A DNA stretch of 64,000 nt from Candidatus Planktophila vernalis (GCF_002288185.1 NZ_CP016776.1:1240001-1304000), one strand, 5' to 3'; counted from the first letter of the stretch, positions 6,875-16,537 are shown. Translations and numbers: made by a program. Notes: generated from the sequence alone by a model not told the origin.

Positions 6875-8005
6875 TTAAGCCTTCTTTTTATAGCCAGCTG
6901 GGCACTTGGGCTTAACACCTGTGACTTTCTTTGTTGTCTTTCCTTTAACGCAGGTAATCGTTGTTTTCTTGGCGGTAGTTGTTGGTTTAGCAACGACAGG
7001 TACAGGTGTTGGTGAAGGTGTTTCTGTGACTGTCGGTGTTGGAGTTGGTGTTGCACTCACTGTTGGGGTTGGTGTTGGAGTAGGAGTAGCAACAGCTTCT
7101 TTCCATGTGAGCACCGCGCGCTTGAGAATGTAATTGCGATTAACAATCATGCCTGGTTCAGAAGAAACATAGTAAATACGCCAGGTATTTGTGCCTGTCT
7201 CATAACCAGTTGGATCAAGTGCTGATTCACTGCTACCTGAAATAGGAGTGGGATGGACATCCCACGTTAATCCATCTTTTGATGTGGCCATATACAAATA
7301 CTGTGTTCCAGCACCTGGTCCAGTAGATGTCATCATCACCCAGTCACCATCAACTGCTCGCAAGATATCTGTATCAACATAACCGCCTGTTAATCGAACT
7401 CCTGCATCACGCACAAAAGAGCTAGCAGTTGTGTCAGTTGATGTCGCACTGACTATAGATTCAGGCAACCCAGGCTTGCCAGTTGCTTTATCTGAAAGCA
7501 CCCAATAGACCCGCACGCGTCCATCTGGAAGCAGCACAGCATCTGGAACTCCCCAAGCCTTTTCATTTTGAGAAACACTTGATCCAGCAACGTTTAACTC
7601 AGATGTTGTTCCATGAGCCAATGAGCTACCTGTGATGGTTGCAAACATGATTCTTTTCCCACTAGGACCCATTTCAACGAAAAACACTTTGCGTGTTCCA
7701 TCTTTAAGGGTCACAACTGTTGCATCAGAGCCAAAGCGTGAGGAGAGAGTTTGGCGGGTACAGGTGCCTGCTTCTGTGCAATCAACAACCATGATGGGAT
7801 CTGGAAGTGCATCAGGGGATGCAAACCACAATCGATCTAAACCTGTACTTGTTTTTTCAACGTAAGGGCTAACGCCTTTGAGATTTAGATTCACGCTCTC
7901 AGTTGTAAGAGTCCAAGTTCCACCGCTTATCTGAGCAGTTGCTGGAGAAACTAATACGCCTGCGGACAGGGCATAGGCTGCAATAAGAGCTACGTAGCGC
8001 TTCAT
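6875..8005 (-). CDS. Secreted beta-propeller-like protein with PT-rich linker and basic Cys tail
   Basis: A 376-residue protein with a signal peptide (MKRYVALIAAYALSAGVLV, AxA site about residue 24). A central domain of about 270 residues has repeated blade-like strands (DRLWFASPDALPDPIMVVDC, GYVDTDILRAVDGDWVMM, MATSKDGLTWDVHPTPI) that recall exo-sialidase-like propellers. A Pro/Thr linker (PTPTPTPTVSATPTPTPT) follows, then a short tail, CVKGKTTKKVTGVKPKCPAGYKKK, with two cysteines and many lysines. The function is unknown. The tail looks like a surface-attachment or disulfide-stabilised module. Confidence 0.75.
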   Translation of the reverse strand: MKRYVALIAAYALSAGVLVSPATAQISGGTWTLTTESVNLNLKGVSPYVEKTSTGLDRLWFASPDALPDPIMVVDCTEAGTCTRQTLSSRFGSDATVVTLKDGTRKVFFVEMGPSGKRIMFATITGSSLAHGTTSELNVAGSSVSQNEKAWGVPDAVLLPDGRVRVYWVLSDKATGKPGLPESIVSATSTDTTASSFVRDAGVRLTGGYVDTDILRAVDGDWVMMTSTGPGAGTQYLYMATSKDGLTWDVHPTPISGSSESALDPTGYETGTNTWRIYYVSSEPGMIVNRNYILKRAVLTWKEAVATPTPTPTPTVSATPTPTPTVTETPSPTPVPVVAKPTTTAKKTTITCVKGKTTKKVTGVKPKCPAGYKKKA

Positions 8006-8045
8006 TGTCCAAGTGTGAAGCAGGGTTAATTAACTCGTCAATAGG

Positions 8046-9395
8046 TTATTGGACGAGTTCTGCACACATCGCCCTAAAGGCATGCGTATGGGCATCCACA
8101 TCAGCCTCACTGGTGTCTGGACACATCAGCGCCATGTTATGGAAAGGCGTAATCAAAAAGCCATCATTGAGCATGCGCAAGTGAATGTATTGCTCTAGTT
8201 CAAAATCTCCAGCGTTATTAGCATCAGCCCCAGTTACTGGGGCGCTTTTGCCAAACATGTATTCACCACGTGCACCTAAGCGATTACAGGTCCATGGCAA
8301 ATCAAACTCTTTGATAGCTGCGTCCACACCATCAGACCAGCGTGTGCCAAGTTGGATCATGTGATCAAAGTTCTTTTGAGTAAGAACTTCACTTAAAGTG
8401 GCTCTCATAGATGCTAGAGAAAGAGCATTACCGGCCAACGTTCCACCAATGCCACCCGTATCAATGATTTCAAGCTCCACCATGCGCTTAATGTCATCAG
8501 CGATTTTGTGAGTCATTCCAAAAGTTCCTGTTGGTATGCCACCTGCAATTGCTTTACCAATAGTTAAAAAGTCTGGCTTTAAGCCACGATCTGCCGTCAT
8601 TCCACCTGGGCCAACGGAGATCGTATGTGTCTCATCAATAATCAAGATGGTGCCGTATTTCTTAGCTAGCTCTTGCACTGCCTCCAAATAACCTGCTTGT
8701 GGCAAAACAATTCCCACATTAGTCATTGCAGGCTCCATCAAGATAGCTGCAACATCCCCGTGAGCTAAAGCTTTTTCCATCCCTGCAATGTCATTGAACT
8801 CCACAACCCGAGTTGTTTGATCCAGTGCAACTGGTGCTCCAATGTTTCCTTCTCGGGCAACTGTGTTGCCAAGAGAATCTAGCGTTGCAAAGGTTTCATC
8901 TACTGAGCCGTGATAACAACGATCAATAACTACGATCTTTGAACGTCCTGTAATCATGCGGCTATAGCGAATCACGTGGCGGTTAGCATCGGTGGCAGAG
9001 ACTGTGAACTGCCAGAGCGGTAAAGAAAAGCGCGCAGCAAGCTCGCCTGAGACAATGGCAGCATCTTGTGTTGGCAGCATTGCTGTGATGCCTTTGCCCA
9101 CTTGTTCACGAATAGCTGCAACTGTTGCATCAGGTGAGTGCCCAGTCATTGATCCTGTATCACCTAAACAAAAATCAATATAGGTATTGCCATCCACATC
9201 GCTAAAGCGTGCTCCTTTAGCTTCCTTTACAAAGACTGGATAAGCACCTGGCCACTTAGCCATCCACGACATTGGCACACCGCCAGGCATGTTCTTTTGC
9301 CCAGCTTTAAACATCTCTCCTGATTTAGGGTGTAGTGCAAGAAAGCGTGCATCTTCTTTTGCACGCAAAGTAGCTAAACGCTCACGATTAATCAT
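8046..9395 (-). CDS. Class III aminotransferase, glutamate-1-semialdehyde aminomutase-like
   Basis: A 449-residue PLP enzyme of the ornithine/GSA family: DVDGNTYIDFCLGDTGSMTGH, the pyridoxal-contacting RYSRMITGRSKIVVIDRCYHGS, the aspartate in LIIDETHT and the PLP lysine near residue 280 in LTIGKAIAGGIPTG. It is too divergent and too long for housekeeping HemL, so it is more likely a catabolic or secondary transaminase. A TAGACT hexamer (9402-9407 on the minus strand) lies 6 nt before the ATG, within the end of the upstream epimerase gene. The substrate is not determinable. Confidence 0.82.
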   Translation of the reverse strand: MINRERLATLRAKEDARFLALHPKSGEMFKAGQKNMPGGVPMSWMAKWPGAYPVFVKEAKGARFSDVDGNTYIDFCLGDTGSMTGHSPDATVAAIREQVGKGITAMLPTQDAAIVSGELAARFSLPLWQFTVSATDANRHVIRYSRMITGRSKIVVIDRCYHGSVDETFATLDSLGNTVAREGNIGAPVALDQTTRVVEFNDIAGMEKALAHGDVAAILMEPAMTNVGIVLPQAGYLEAVQELAKKYGTILIIDETHTISVGPGGMTADRGLKPDFLTIGKAIAGGIPTGTFGMTHKIADDIKRMVELEIIDTGGIGGTLAGNALSLASMRATLSEVLTQKNFDHMIQLGTRWSDGVDAAIKEFDLPWTCNRLGARGEYMFGKSAPVTGADANNAGDFELEQYIHLRMLNDGFLITPFHNMALMCPDTSEADVDAHTHAFRAMCAELVQ

Positions 9396-9404
9396 GTTCG
9401 TAGT

Positions 9405-10172
9405 CTATTCAAGTGATTCAAAAACAAATAAAGCTTCGATGTAGTTCTCACCACTAATACCTAGGTTTTGCGCATCAGGGGGCGCTGTCTGAGGCTCTAA
9501 ACACACACCTTCACTATCTTCTGTGTAAACAACCCACCAAGGTGCATCGCACTCAATAGAAATCCTTGCCACATCTTCCCAAACAACTGCTGGCGTGCCT
9601 TTAATGCCAGTAAAGGCATCATCCCAAGGCTGGGGCGTTGGCGCACTTCTCTTTCCTGTTGGTATTCCATCACTGCCACGAATAAGCATCTCTGTGGCTG
9701 CAAACTCAATCTCAGCACTGCCCCCACGATCTAAATCTCTAGCAAACCAGGGATGAAAACCCATCCAAGCAGGTAGGCCGCAACCATTAGGTTCATATTC
9801 AAGTGACCAACGAATTGCATCATCTAAAACCTCTATAGATTGCTCAACAGTTGCACCGTTATATGGCGCTGGCAGATGAAGCAGTGATCTACCAGGACCA
9901 ATCTCTTGCCAAGAAGAGATAAGCCCAAACCCATGCAGCGCATGGGGTGGATCAATTGTTGCTGGTAGTTGAAACTCTTGTCCGCTTGCATCTTTAATCA
10001 AACCTTCATTAATGCGACCAGCCCACGGCGCCATCGCATACCAACCAGAAGTATGCACTTGTCCTCTAAAGGGCACAGCAAATTCATTATCGCGCCACTT
10101 TAGTGAGGTAATACGAGCACCATTGTCATTATCAATCGCAATCTGAAACTCCGCATCATCAATAAACTCCAT
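9405..10172 (-). CDS. Aldose 1-epimerase (galactose mutarotase) family protein
   Basis: A 255-residue protein of the galactose-mutarotase fold: GARITSLKWRDNEF, HTSGWYAMAPWAGRI, DPPHALHGFGLISSW (catalytic histidine region), WMGFHPWFARD and a late CLEPQTAPPDA with the usual catalytic Glu. It should interconvert alpha and beta anomers of free sugars. It is one base apart from the PfkB sugar kinase upstream, so a small sugar-utilisation operon (UPF0303, kinase, mutarotase) is likely. The sugar is unknown. Confidence 0.85.
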   Translation of the reverse strand: MEFIDDAEFQIAIDNDNGARITSLKWRDNEFAVPFRGQVHTSGWYAMAPWAGRINEGLIKDASGQEFQLPATIDPPHALHGFGLISSWQEIGPGRSLLHLPAPYNGATVEQSIEVLDDAIRWSLEYEPNGCGLPAWMGFHPWFARDLDRGGSAEIEFAATEMLIRGSDGIPTGKRSAPTPQPWDDAFTGIKGTPAVVWEDVARISIECDAPWWVVYTEDSEGVCLEPQTAPPDAQNLGISGENYIEALFVFESLE

Positions 10173-11075
10173 TTACTTCTCCATTGCATCTACTAATTCG
10201 TGCGCTCGTGGAGGTTGTGCGCCAGCACGTGAACAAGTAATACCAGCAGCAATTGCTGCTTTGTGTAACAAAGCATTTAGAACCTGACCCTGCAAACCAT
10301 GCACGGAATGCTTAATAATGCCCTCCACAACAATTGCGCCAACAGTGTCACCTGCACCCACCGTGTCCACAACGTCCACCTTCACACCATCTACTTCTTC
10401 CATGCCGTTGGCTGTGAAGCCAATAAGCCCCTTTGCACCGCGTGTAATAACCACGCAGCTCACTCCCGCTTCAATCCAGCGATGAGCAACAACATCTAAA
10501 GATTCACTTGGATAAAGCCATGCAATGTCATCATCACTCACTTTCACAACAGAAGAAATACTGACCCATTTCTCAACAGCAGCAGCGTATTTAGCTCTAT
10601 CTGCCATAACAGAAGGGCGAATATTGGGATCAAAGACAATCGGTGCAAATTCGCCTACTTTAACTGCCCAATCAAAGAGAACGCTTGCCCCAGGCTCAAT
10701 GATTGTTACGAGTGTTCCTATGTGTAATACAGAAGGCTTTAAACGCTCAGGATCAGGCAGCCAAGAGGAATTGAAATCAAAAGTAGCGGTGCCATTGATA
10801 AGAAACTCATATGAAGCAGAGCCCTTTGAATCTAAAGTAACGGTTGCCGCGCAGGTGGGTTTATCACTTGTAAGAGATAGTCCTAATCCCACACCATCTC
10901 TGTTCAATTCCTTTTTTGCACTCACACCGTAGGCATCAGTTGAAATACCGTCAATAAAATCAACTTCGTATCCTAAGCGCGCGAGCGCTTTGGCAGTATT
11001 TGCTGGTCCACCGCCGACTACAGGACCTGTTGGCAAAATATCTATTAGTACTTCACCACACACCCAGATGCTCAC
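10173..11075 (-). CDS. PfkB-family sugar kinase (fructokinase-like)
   Basis: A 300-residue ribokinase/PfkB-family kinase. It has the N-terminal GGGPANTAKALARLGYEVDFI substrate motif and the C-terminal VVDTVGAGDTVGAIV signature with the catalytic Asp in GAGDT near residue 245. The IWVCGEVLIDILP start resembles fructokinases. It overlaps the upstream UPF0303 gene by 4 nt and abuts the mutarotase. It likely phosphorylates an imported hexose or pentose. Confidence 0.87.
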   Translation of the reverse strand: MSIWVCGEVLIDILPTGPVVGGGPANTAKALARLGYEVDFIDGISTDAYGVSAKKELNRDGVGLGLSLTSDKPTCAATVTLDSKGSASYEFLINGTATFDFNSSWLPDPERLKPSVLHIGTLVTIIEPGASVLFDWAVKVGEFAPIVFDPNIRPSVMADRAKYAAAVEKWVSISSVVKVSDDDIAWLYPSESLDVVAHRWIEAGVSCVVITRGAKGLIGFTANGMEEVDGVKVDVVDTVGAGDTVGAIVVEGIIKHSVHGLQGQVLNALLHKAAIAAGITCSRAGAQPPRAHELVDAMEK

Positions 11076-11563
11076 GGTAGTTCGCCTTTGCGAGCTAAAA
11101 ACTCAGTGAGTACTTCCACGCCCAACAAGTGATCTTGCACCTGAGGCAAACCACTAATCAACAAAATTCCCATGCAACCAAAACCTGCAACGTTAAGTGG
11201 CAGGCCACCGCCGTGAATCGCATGAGTCTCTTCTGGTAATCCTTTAGTGGCATACCAATCAATGCCTTGTTCTTCAGCTAATACTCGCTCAAACATTGTT
11301 GAGTTACCTGTTGCTAACACAACGCGCGCTTTGCGCGCGATCCATGAATCATTATCAGGAGAGGATCCTGGAAGGGATGCGTGAAAAACAACCCACTCTT
11401 TTAATCGCACTTCAACTGCGATGGGCACAGAGCGCTCAAAGCCAAGATCAAGTGCGATCTCGCCAATTTCTATTGCCTCTTTTTGGGACAGGGAAGGAAG
11501 TTCTAAGGTTTTAGCCTCTAGAGCCAACCCTGCACTTGTGAACCCGCCCGTTGTTTCGACCAC
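11072..11563 (-). CDS. UPF0303 / HbpS-like domain protein
   Basis: A 163-residue protein matching the UPF0303 group of the HbpS-like fold: the central WIARKARVVLATGNSTMF, GLPEETHAIHGGGLPLNV and the closing GCMGILLISGLPQVQDHLL are typical. It starts at a GTG. Function is unproven; related HbpS proteins bind heme and cobalamin-like ligands. It is first in an operon with PfkB kinase and mutarotase, divergent from an aldo/keto reductase only 27 nt away. Confidence 0.78.
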   Translation of the reverse strand: MVETTGGFTSAGLALEAKTLELPSLSQKEAIEIGEIALDLGFERSVPIAVEVRLKEWVVFHASLPGSSPDNDSWIARKARVVLATGNSTMFERVLAEEQGIDWYATKGLPEETHAIHGGGLPLNVAGFGCMGILLISGLPQVQDHLLGVEVLTEFLARKGELP

Positions 11564-11578
11564 GCGCTAATTGTGCCT

Positions 11579-11584
11579 TACTGT
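11579..11584 (+). promoter_or_regulatory. Putative leaderless -10 of aldo/keto reductase gene
   Basis: TACTGT ends six bases before the ATG at 11591. This supports that start over the in-frame GTG at 11573. Confidence 0.5.
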
Positions 11585-11590
11585 GCGTGC

Positions 11591-12520
11591 ATGATCACTA
11601 TCCCAGAAACCGACCTCGTAGTTCATCCGCTGTGCCTTGGCAGCAACATCTTTGGCTCCAATGCCGATGAAGCCCAGTCCCATGCAGTGATGGATGCCTA
11701 TAGCGCACATGCCGGTAACTTCATCGACACTGCCGATATGTATAACCAGTGGGTAGAAGGGCATGTGGGTGGTGAATCAGAATCAGTTATTGGATCGTGG
11801 ATGAAAAAGTGCAACAACCGCCAATCAATGGTTATTGCTACCAAAGTCTCAAAGATGGATAAAAGACCAGGGCTATCTGCAAAGAACATCTTTGCAGCCT
11901 GTGAAGAATCTTTAAATCGTCTTCAAACAGATTACATCGATCTTTACTACAGCCACGCAGATGATGAGACTGTTGCGTTGGAAGAAACTCTGGGTGCTTA
12001 TGCCCAGCTCATCGCGCAAGGCAAAGTCCGCTACATCGCTGCCTCTAACTTCACACCAGCACGCCTGCGTGAATCAATAAAGTTCAGTGAAGATAACAAC
12101 ATCCCCGCATATGTTGCCGTTCAAGATCTCTATAACCTCGTTGATAGAAAAACCTATGAAGGTGAAATGTCACAAGCTGTTTCAGATCTTGGAATCTCCA
12201 ATATTCCTTTCTATGGCATCGCTAGAGGATTCCTCACAGGCAAATACCGCCCAGGTGTTACTGAAGTTGATTCAAAGCGAGCAGCTGGTGCCCGAGAATA
12301 TGCAACTGATAAGAACTACGCAGTGCTTACTGTTATGGATGAAGTTGCAAAGAACCACAACGCATCACTGGCAGCCGTTGCACTTGCCTGGCTTCGTGCT
12401 CAACCAAGCGTGAGTGTTCCTATTGCATCGGCTAGAACTGTGGAACAGGTGGAAGAGATTATTCAGGTGGTGGAGTTGAGTAAGGAAGAAGTGGAAAAGC
12501 TGAATGGGGTTTCTGCTTAG
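11591..12520 (+). CDS. Aldo/keto reductase
   Basis: An NADPH-dependent AKR-superfamily enzyme of about 309 residues. The family tetrad is visible: Asp and Tyr in FIDTADMYNQW, Lys in VIATKVSKM, and His in DLYYSHADDETVALEETLGA. The cofactor-binding end PSVSVPIASARTVEQVEEI is present. The substrate is unknown. The ATG at 11591 is chosen because it places the normal beta-strand start (MITIPETDLVVHPLCLG) first and is preceded by a -10-like hexamer. Its stop interlocks with that of the convergent wecA-like gene in a 4-nt overlap. Confidence 0.87.
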   Translation: MITIPETDLVVHPLCLGSNIFGSNADEAQSHAVMDAYSAHAGNFIDTADMYNQWVEGHVGGESESVIGSWMKKCNNRQSMVIATKVSKMDKRPGLSAKNIFAACEESLNRLQTDYIDLYYSHADDETVALEETLGAYAQLIAQGKVRYIAASNFTPARLRESIKFSEDNNIPAYVAVQDLYNLVDRKTYEGEMSQAVSDLGISNIPFYGIARGFLTGKYRPGVTEVDSKRAAGAREYATDKNYAVLTVMDEVAKNHNASLAAVALAWLRAQPSVSVPIASARTVEQVEEIIQVVELSKEEVEKLNGVSA

Positions 12521-13557
12521 TCACTGGAAGGAATACGCCAGAACCACACAAAAGCACCTAACCAATAAAGACCAGCTAGAACCACACCTGGTGTGCCAAG
12601 GGTGGTGCTGTAGAAATAAACAACTAAAGCAATCCCAACAAAGCTAGCCTGCATACCCCACAGGCAAAAAGCAGTGTTTGTTTTGCTAATTCCTTTGCGC
12701 ATTAAGCGATGGGATAAATGATCTTTGCCGCCAGTAAATGGGGATATGCCACGTCGTATTCGTGAAAAGACAACTATGCACGTGTCCAAAATAGGAACTG
12801 CAAGCAAGATAGGCAAAATAGCTAAAGAGTTGATTTGCGGTGAGATTCCGGGATCAAGGCGAATCGTTAAAACAGCAACCAAAACTCCGAGGAAAAGAGC
12901 TCCAGCATCACCCATATAAATCTTGGCAGGAGATTTGTTCCATAGTAAGAAGCCCACAGTTGCACCACATGTAACACAAGCTAGGGCAGTGATAAGTTCT
13001 TGACCTTGATTAGCTGCAATAAGTGCAATACCAAAAGTTGAAACAGCAACAGTGCCAGCAGCACCGCCATCTAAATTGTCAAAGAAGTTAATTGAGTTGC
13101 ATATTGCAACTATCCAAATAATGGTTATAACGTTATTGAGTAATTGATTAGCAGATGGCATAGGGTTGAGTTCAGCGTTGAGCATAAAGATTGCCACAAG
13201 AATTGCAACTACGGTTTGTGCGATTAATCTAGGCAGGGCTGGTAGGCCTTTGATGTCATCAATTAAACCCATTAAACCTAAAACCGCTGCTGGAAGAAGT
13301 GCGTATGTGATTAAAGGAAAGTTTGTTTTTGTGTTATCAGAATAATAAATTGCACCATAGGTAACAATGATGATGCTGAGCGCAATTGCCACTCCACCTA
13401 AATATGGAACCGGCTCTTTTTGGGTCTTGCGCTCCATGTTGGGTAGATCCATCACACTGAGTTTGATTGCTAAGGCTCGAACTGGCCAGGTTAAAAGACC
13501 GGCGAGCACAAATGCGGATACACCAAGAATCACAAACTGTATTGAGGTAATACTCAC
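12517..13557 (-). CDS. WecA/TagO-like undecaprenyl-phosphate sugar-1-P transferase
   Basis: A 346-residue polytopic membrane protein of the MraY/WecA family with about ten membrane spans. Family motifs: GLIDDIKGLPALPRLIAQ (Mg-binding DD), NSINFFDNLDGGAAG, and KIYMGDAGALFLG. It would transfer GlcNAc-1-P (or a related HexNAc-1-P) to undecaprenyl phosphate, the first committed step of a surface glycan, and could prime the glycans built by the large island to the right. TATACT lies 7 nt before its GTG, suggesting a leaderless mRNA. Confidence 0.87.
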   Translation of the reverse strand: MSITSIQFVILGVSAFVLAGLLTWPVRALAIKLSVMDLPNMERKTQKEPVPYLGGVAIALSIIIVTYGAIYYSDNTKTNFPLITYALLPAAVLGLMGLIDDIKGLPALPRLIAQTVVAILVAIFMLNAELNPMPSANQLLNNVITIIWIVAICNSINFFDNLDGGAAGTVAVSTFGIALIAANQGQELITALACVTCGATVGFLLWNKSPAKIYMGDAGALFLGVLVAVLTIRLDPGISPQINSLAILPILLAVPILDTCIVVFSRIRRGISPFTGGKDHLSHRLMRKGISKTNTAFCLWGMQASFVGIALVVYFYSTTLGTPGVVLAGLYWLGAFVWFWRIPSSD

Positions 13558-13580
13558 GGGGATGAGTATATGACGGGGTT

Positions 13581-16220
13581 TTAGCCCTTAAGGCGAGAGG
13601 CCATCGTGGCGGCAACTTTCAGCCACTTTGCCACCTGAGCATCGCTAAAGCCCTCAGTATTCATCACATAAAGGCCTGTAAACATGTCCCCATTGAATTG
13701 ATAGAAACCTAGAAGAGTTCTACCCCGTACACCTGAATCGATATTTGTATACACAAATACTCGATTAGATTCGCCCATAACACCAGCTGGAATATTTGTT
13801 AAGGTTTTAAATTCATAGGGGACTAGCGCTCCAGTTGGATCCTTATATCCCTTTTCACTTTGGCACTGAGCTAGAACCTTTACTAACTCCTTTTGCGCGG
13901 CAGCGGCAGCTGCAGCTGATGAATAGCGCACTACTTCTGATGAAAGAAAAGCAAATGTGCTGCCTTCTTTTGTGGCAGCAACCTGGCGGCGCTCTACGCG
14001 CTCTTTCTCTGAAAGATACACACCATTACATAAATCTAACGATGGATCTTCAAGAGTAGTTCCTCTGCCCATAGGCAGCACAGTCCACTCTTGGCTGAAA
14101 TCACTTGCGCGGAATCCAAACTTTGCCAGCTTTATTTGCTTCTCATCACTAAGGGAAGGATCACTAATTGCAGGTGCGCGATCGAGATCCTTTAAAGAAC
14201 CAAGTGTGGTTGTGAAGGAAGATAGGCCAATTAAGACAAAGTTTGAACCTGTTACACGCACAACTTTTTTACTTGGCCCAACATCAATAGTTGCACCAAT
14301 GCGCAGCTTGGCAACCTTGCTATCTGCAACTGTGGCAACGGTTTTATTACCCACAGACACTGTGGCAGCACCAGTTCCCATCAAAACATCGTTTTTGCCA
14401 GAGATGGTCAATGATGCCGTGCACTTACCAACGCACTTAATGGCACCTGTCCCATAAGCAGCCCCTGCTGGGCTCCACTTACCAGTCTTTGAACTCTTAT
14501 CACCTGCAACTAACTTACCTGTCACAGATAGATCGCCAGCCTTGCCGTTACCTAAGCAATCAAAAACTTGAGCCAAACCAGTAACAGTTGCTCCAGCTGC
14601 AACCTTTATGACAGGTGCGTTTTTAACGGAAGAGCTCTGAATAACCAAACCATCTTCATCAACAACATTCACCTGACAGATTCCACTGCCAGCATCAGTT
14701 GCACCCTTCCAGGTGAGTGAGAGCTCATTTGCCGCCGCCCCAGTTAAGACAAAATCATTGGTGACTACAGGATCTGCGCGATCGATTACAACTTTTTGCG
14801 ACGTTGACCAATCACTTTTATTTCCCACAATATCGATTGAGCGCATTGCAAATGAGTAAGTGCCTTCAGGAAGATCTCTTAGGTAAAAAGTCTTCGGTGC
14901 AATAAAGGGAGACAAATATGTTGGCAACCAACCATCGATATCTGAAGCTTTAAGTGTTTGCACAACACCATCAATCTGACCTTCAAAGCCAACAATCGCT
15001 GTGTCTGCATCTTCCCCACCTGGTCCGAGAATGACCATGTTAGGAGAGCTCCACTGTGCAACTGGAATCACGTTTGGCACTGGAGGAGGTGTTGTGTCAG
15101 CTTTCTTTGTAATGGTGACAACAGCGCCAGTCTCTGAAGCAACCGCGCTAAAGGAGACGTTGCCAGAGTAAGTCTTTGCAGTCAGCGCAGTCATAGAACC
15201 ACCAACAGAGCGTGAATCTTTGTATTGATATGTATCTAGGTTAAGCATCCACACATCAGTGCCTAAAACTGAGCCAAATTCAGCTGCTTCAGCATCTTCT
15301 GGGTTAGGTGAGACAATGGCTGAAATTGGCGGAGGATCAAGGCGATAAATAGCAAGGCCTGGCTTATATCCAACGCCATCTGTCTTGCGTCGGTACTCAA
15401 TCCAATATGCAGCCCTGCCATCACGAATAAAGACTGCCTTAATTCCATTAGCAAAATCACTCGGTGCAAGGTTAATAACCTCAGATTGCCACACCTGTTT
15501 AATCTGAGAGTCATCTATATATCCCATACGCCACTGGTGGTAAGTATTAAGTGGTGATGTTGTATCAATATTGCCCATCACATCAATAGTTCCGCCGTAT
15601 TCAACACCCTTACAGGTCTCACCCCACGGTCCATCGTATGCAGCGTTATCGCATCTTAAAAAGTTTGAGTGACCCAAACCAAAGTTATGGCCAAGCTCGT
15701 GTGTAATAACAAATGAAGAAGCGCTGTCATGCAAAATTAATGTACCACTCTTGCTCTTTGCACCACCCAACTGAGCACGACCAGACCAAACACACCCAGC
15801 CTTTGGCGCAACTACAACTAAGTAGCGCTCTGAGTAATCTGTAATTCCCAAACGTGAATACGCTTCTGGGCGAATCGATCTCATGAACTCAGATGATGCA
15901 AATCCAATACATGCCATTTTTGAAACCAAGGTGATTTGGGTTTCTAAAACCTTGCCAGTCTTAAAAGAGACAGTGCGATCCTTGGTGTCTCCAAACATCG
16001 TCGTGTACTTTTTCCAGTCAGCGTTCACTTCGGTATCTATAACTGAAGCAACCTTCTTGGCATCACCAGCAGGTGCTGGCGCTCCTGCCCAAGTAACCTC
16101 AACAACATCGATGACACGCTCATCAACTGCATATGCAGGTGCTAAACCAATTGATACAAATCCAAAAACTGCTGCGAAAATTAAGATCAACCGATTTCGT
16201 AGCTGGCTTTGCGGGGACAT
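13581..16220 (-). CDS. Secreted zinc metalloprotease (HExxHxxGxxH), multidomain
   Basis: About 880 residues. It has a signal peptide (LRNRLILIFAAVFGFVSIGL, AYA site) and a catalytic domain with the metzincin motif HELGHNFGLGH near residues 174-184 plus a downstream Met-turn candidate IDVMGNID; the layout is gametolysin/M11-like. Fibronectin-III or Ig-like domains follow (about 380-580), a Cys-containing beta domain, and a C-terminal globular domain of about 200 residues (SDFSQEWTVLPMGRGTTL onward). In-frame ATGs also exist at 16256 and 16229. The ATG at 16220 is chosen because a TAGGAT hexamer lies 7 nt before it and it gives an ideal signal peptide. The target may be S-layer or surface proteins (inference). 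Confidence 0.82.
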   Translation of the reverse strand: MSPQSQLRNRLILIFAAVFGFVSIGLAPAYAVDERVIDVVEVTWAGAPAPAGDAKKVASVIDTEVNADWKKYTTMFGDTKDRTVSFKTGKVLETQITLVSKMACIGFASSEFMRSIRPEAYSRLGITDYSERYLVVVAPKAGCVWSGRAQLGGAKSKSGTLILHDSASSFVITHELGHNFGLGHSNFLRCDNAAYDGPWGETCKGVEYGGTIDVMGNIDTTSPLNTYHQWRMGYIDDSQIKQVWQSEVINLAPSDFANGIKAVFIRDGRAAYWIEYRRKTDGVGYKPGLAIYRLDPPPISAIVSPNPEDAEAAEFGSVLGTDVWMLNLDTYQYKDSRSVGGSMTALTAKTYSGNVSFSAVASETGAVVTITKKADTTPPPVPNVIPVAQWSSPNMVILGPGGEDADTAIVGFEGQIDGVVQTLKASDIDGWLPTYLSPFIAPKTFYLRDLPEGTYSFAMRSIDIVGNKSDWSTSQKVVIDRADPVVTNDFVLTGAAANELSLTWKGATDAGSGICQVNVVDEDGLVIQSSSVKNAPVIKVAAGATVTGLAQVFDCLGNGKAGDLSVTGKLVAGDKSSKTGKWSPAGAAYGTGAIKCVGKCTASLTISGKNDVLMGTGAATVSVGNKTVATVADSKVAKLRIGATIDVGPSKKVVRVTGSNFVLIGLSSFTTTLGSLKDLDRAPAISDPSLSDEKQIKLAKFGFRASDFSQEWTVLPMGRGTTLEDPSLDLCNGVYLSEKERVERRQVAATKEGSTFAFLSSEVVRYSSAAAAAAAQKELVKVLAQCQSEKGYKDPTGALVPYEFKTLTNIPAGVMGESNRVFVYTNIDSGVRGRTLLGFYQFNGDMFTGLYVMNTEGFSDAQVAKWLKVAATMASRLKG

Positions 16221-16501
16221 AGTGAGCATCCTAAATCTCCCACGAACTTTCTTCATGTCGAGTCACAGCAAATACCCGATAAAGCGCCAATTCAGGCTGC
16301 CCAAACCATTTCACAGACTACTCACCGCCAACGATGACCGCAGTTGCCATGGAATCACAGAGCCAACCCAAAGGACCAGTCATAGTTGGGCTCTGCCAAA
16401 TAATGGCGCCTCCCAGTCGGTGCCAGCCGATGAATGCTTATAGATACGCGTTGGCTGGGTCATGGACCTATTAGAACGCAGAAGGCTGAGAACTAACTGA
16501 G
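16221..16501. other. Non-coding stretch upstream of the metalloprotease
   Basis: About 280 bases. Near 16228-16233 is the putative minus-strand -10 TAGGAT of the metalloprotease. Between 16355 and 16400 an imperfect stem (CAGAGCC... / ...GGCTCTG, minus-strand sense) and a GGCGCC-containing segment suggest local RNA structure, but no known riboswitch motif is recognised. No convincing ORF is seen. Confidence 0.35.
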
Positions 16502-16537
16502 GAAAAACAAGCAAATTTCTATATTTGCTTGTTTTTC
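16502..16537 (-). terminator. Terminator overlapping the end of the polymerase-like gene
   Basis: The perfect 15-bp arms GAAAAACAAGCAAAT and ATTTGCTTGTTTTTC enclose a 6-nt loop. The TAG stop of the minus-strand gene (16519-16521) lies in the loop, so translation termination and transcription termination coincide. Confidence 0.85.

Noticed and set aside
6906-7133. 75-aa plus ORF with GVGVGV repeats
   Set aside because: Antisense of the Pro/Thr linker of the secreted protein.
8046-9395. Housekeeping hemL
   Set aside because: Lys and fold fit the family, but the sequence is too divergent and not near heme genes; left as GSA-like aminotransferase.
16257-16501. Riboswitch before the metalloprotease
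   Set aside because: Only one imperfect stem; no conserved motif recognised, and the likely -10 lies downstream of it.
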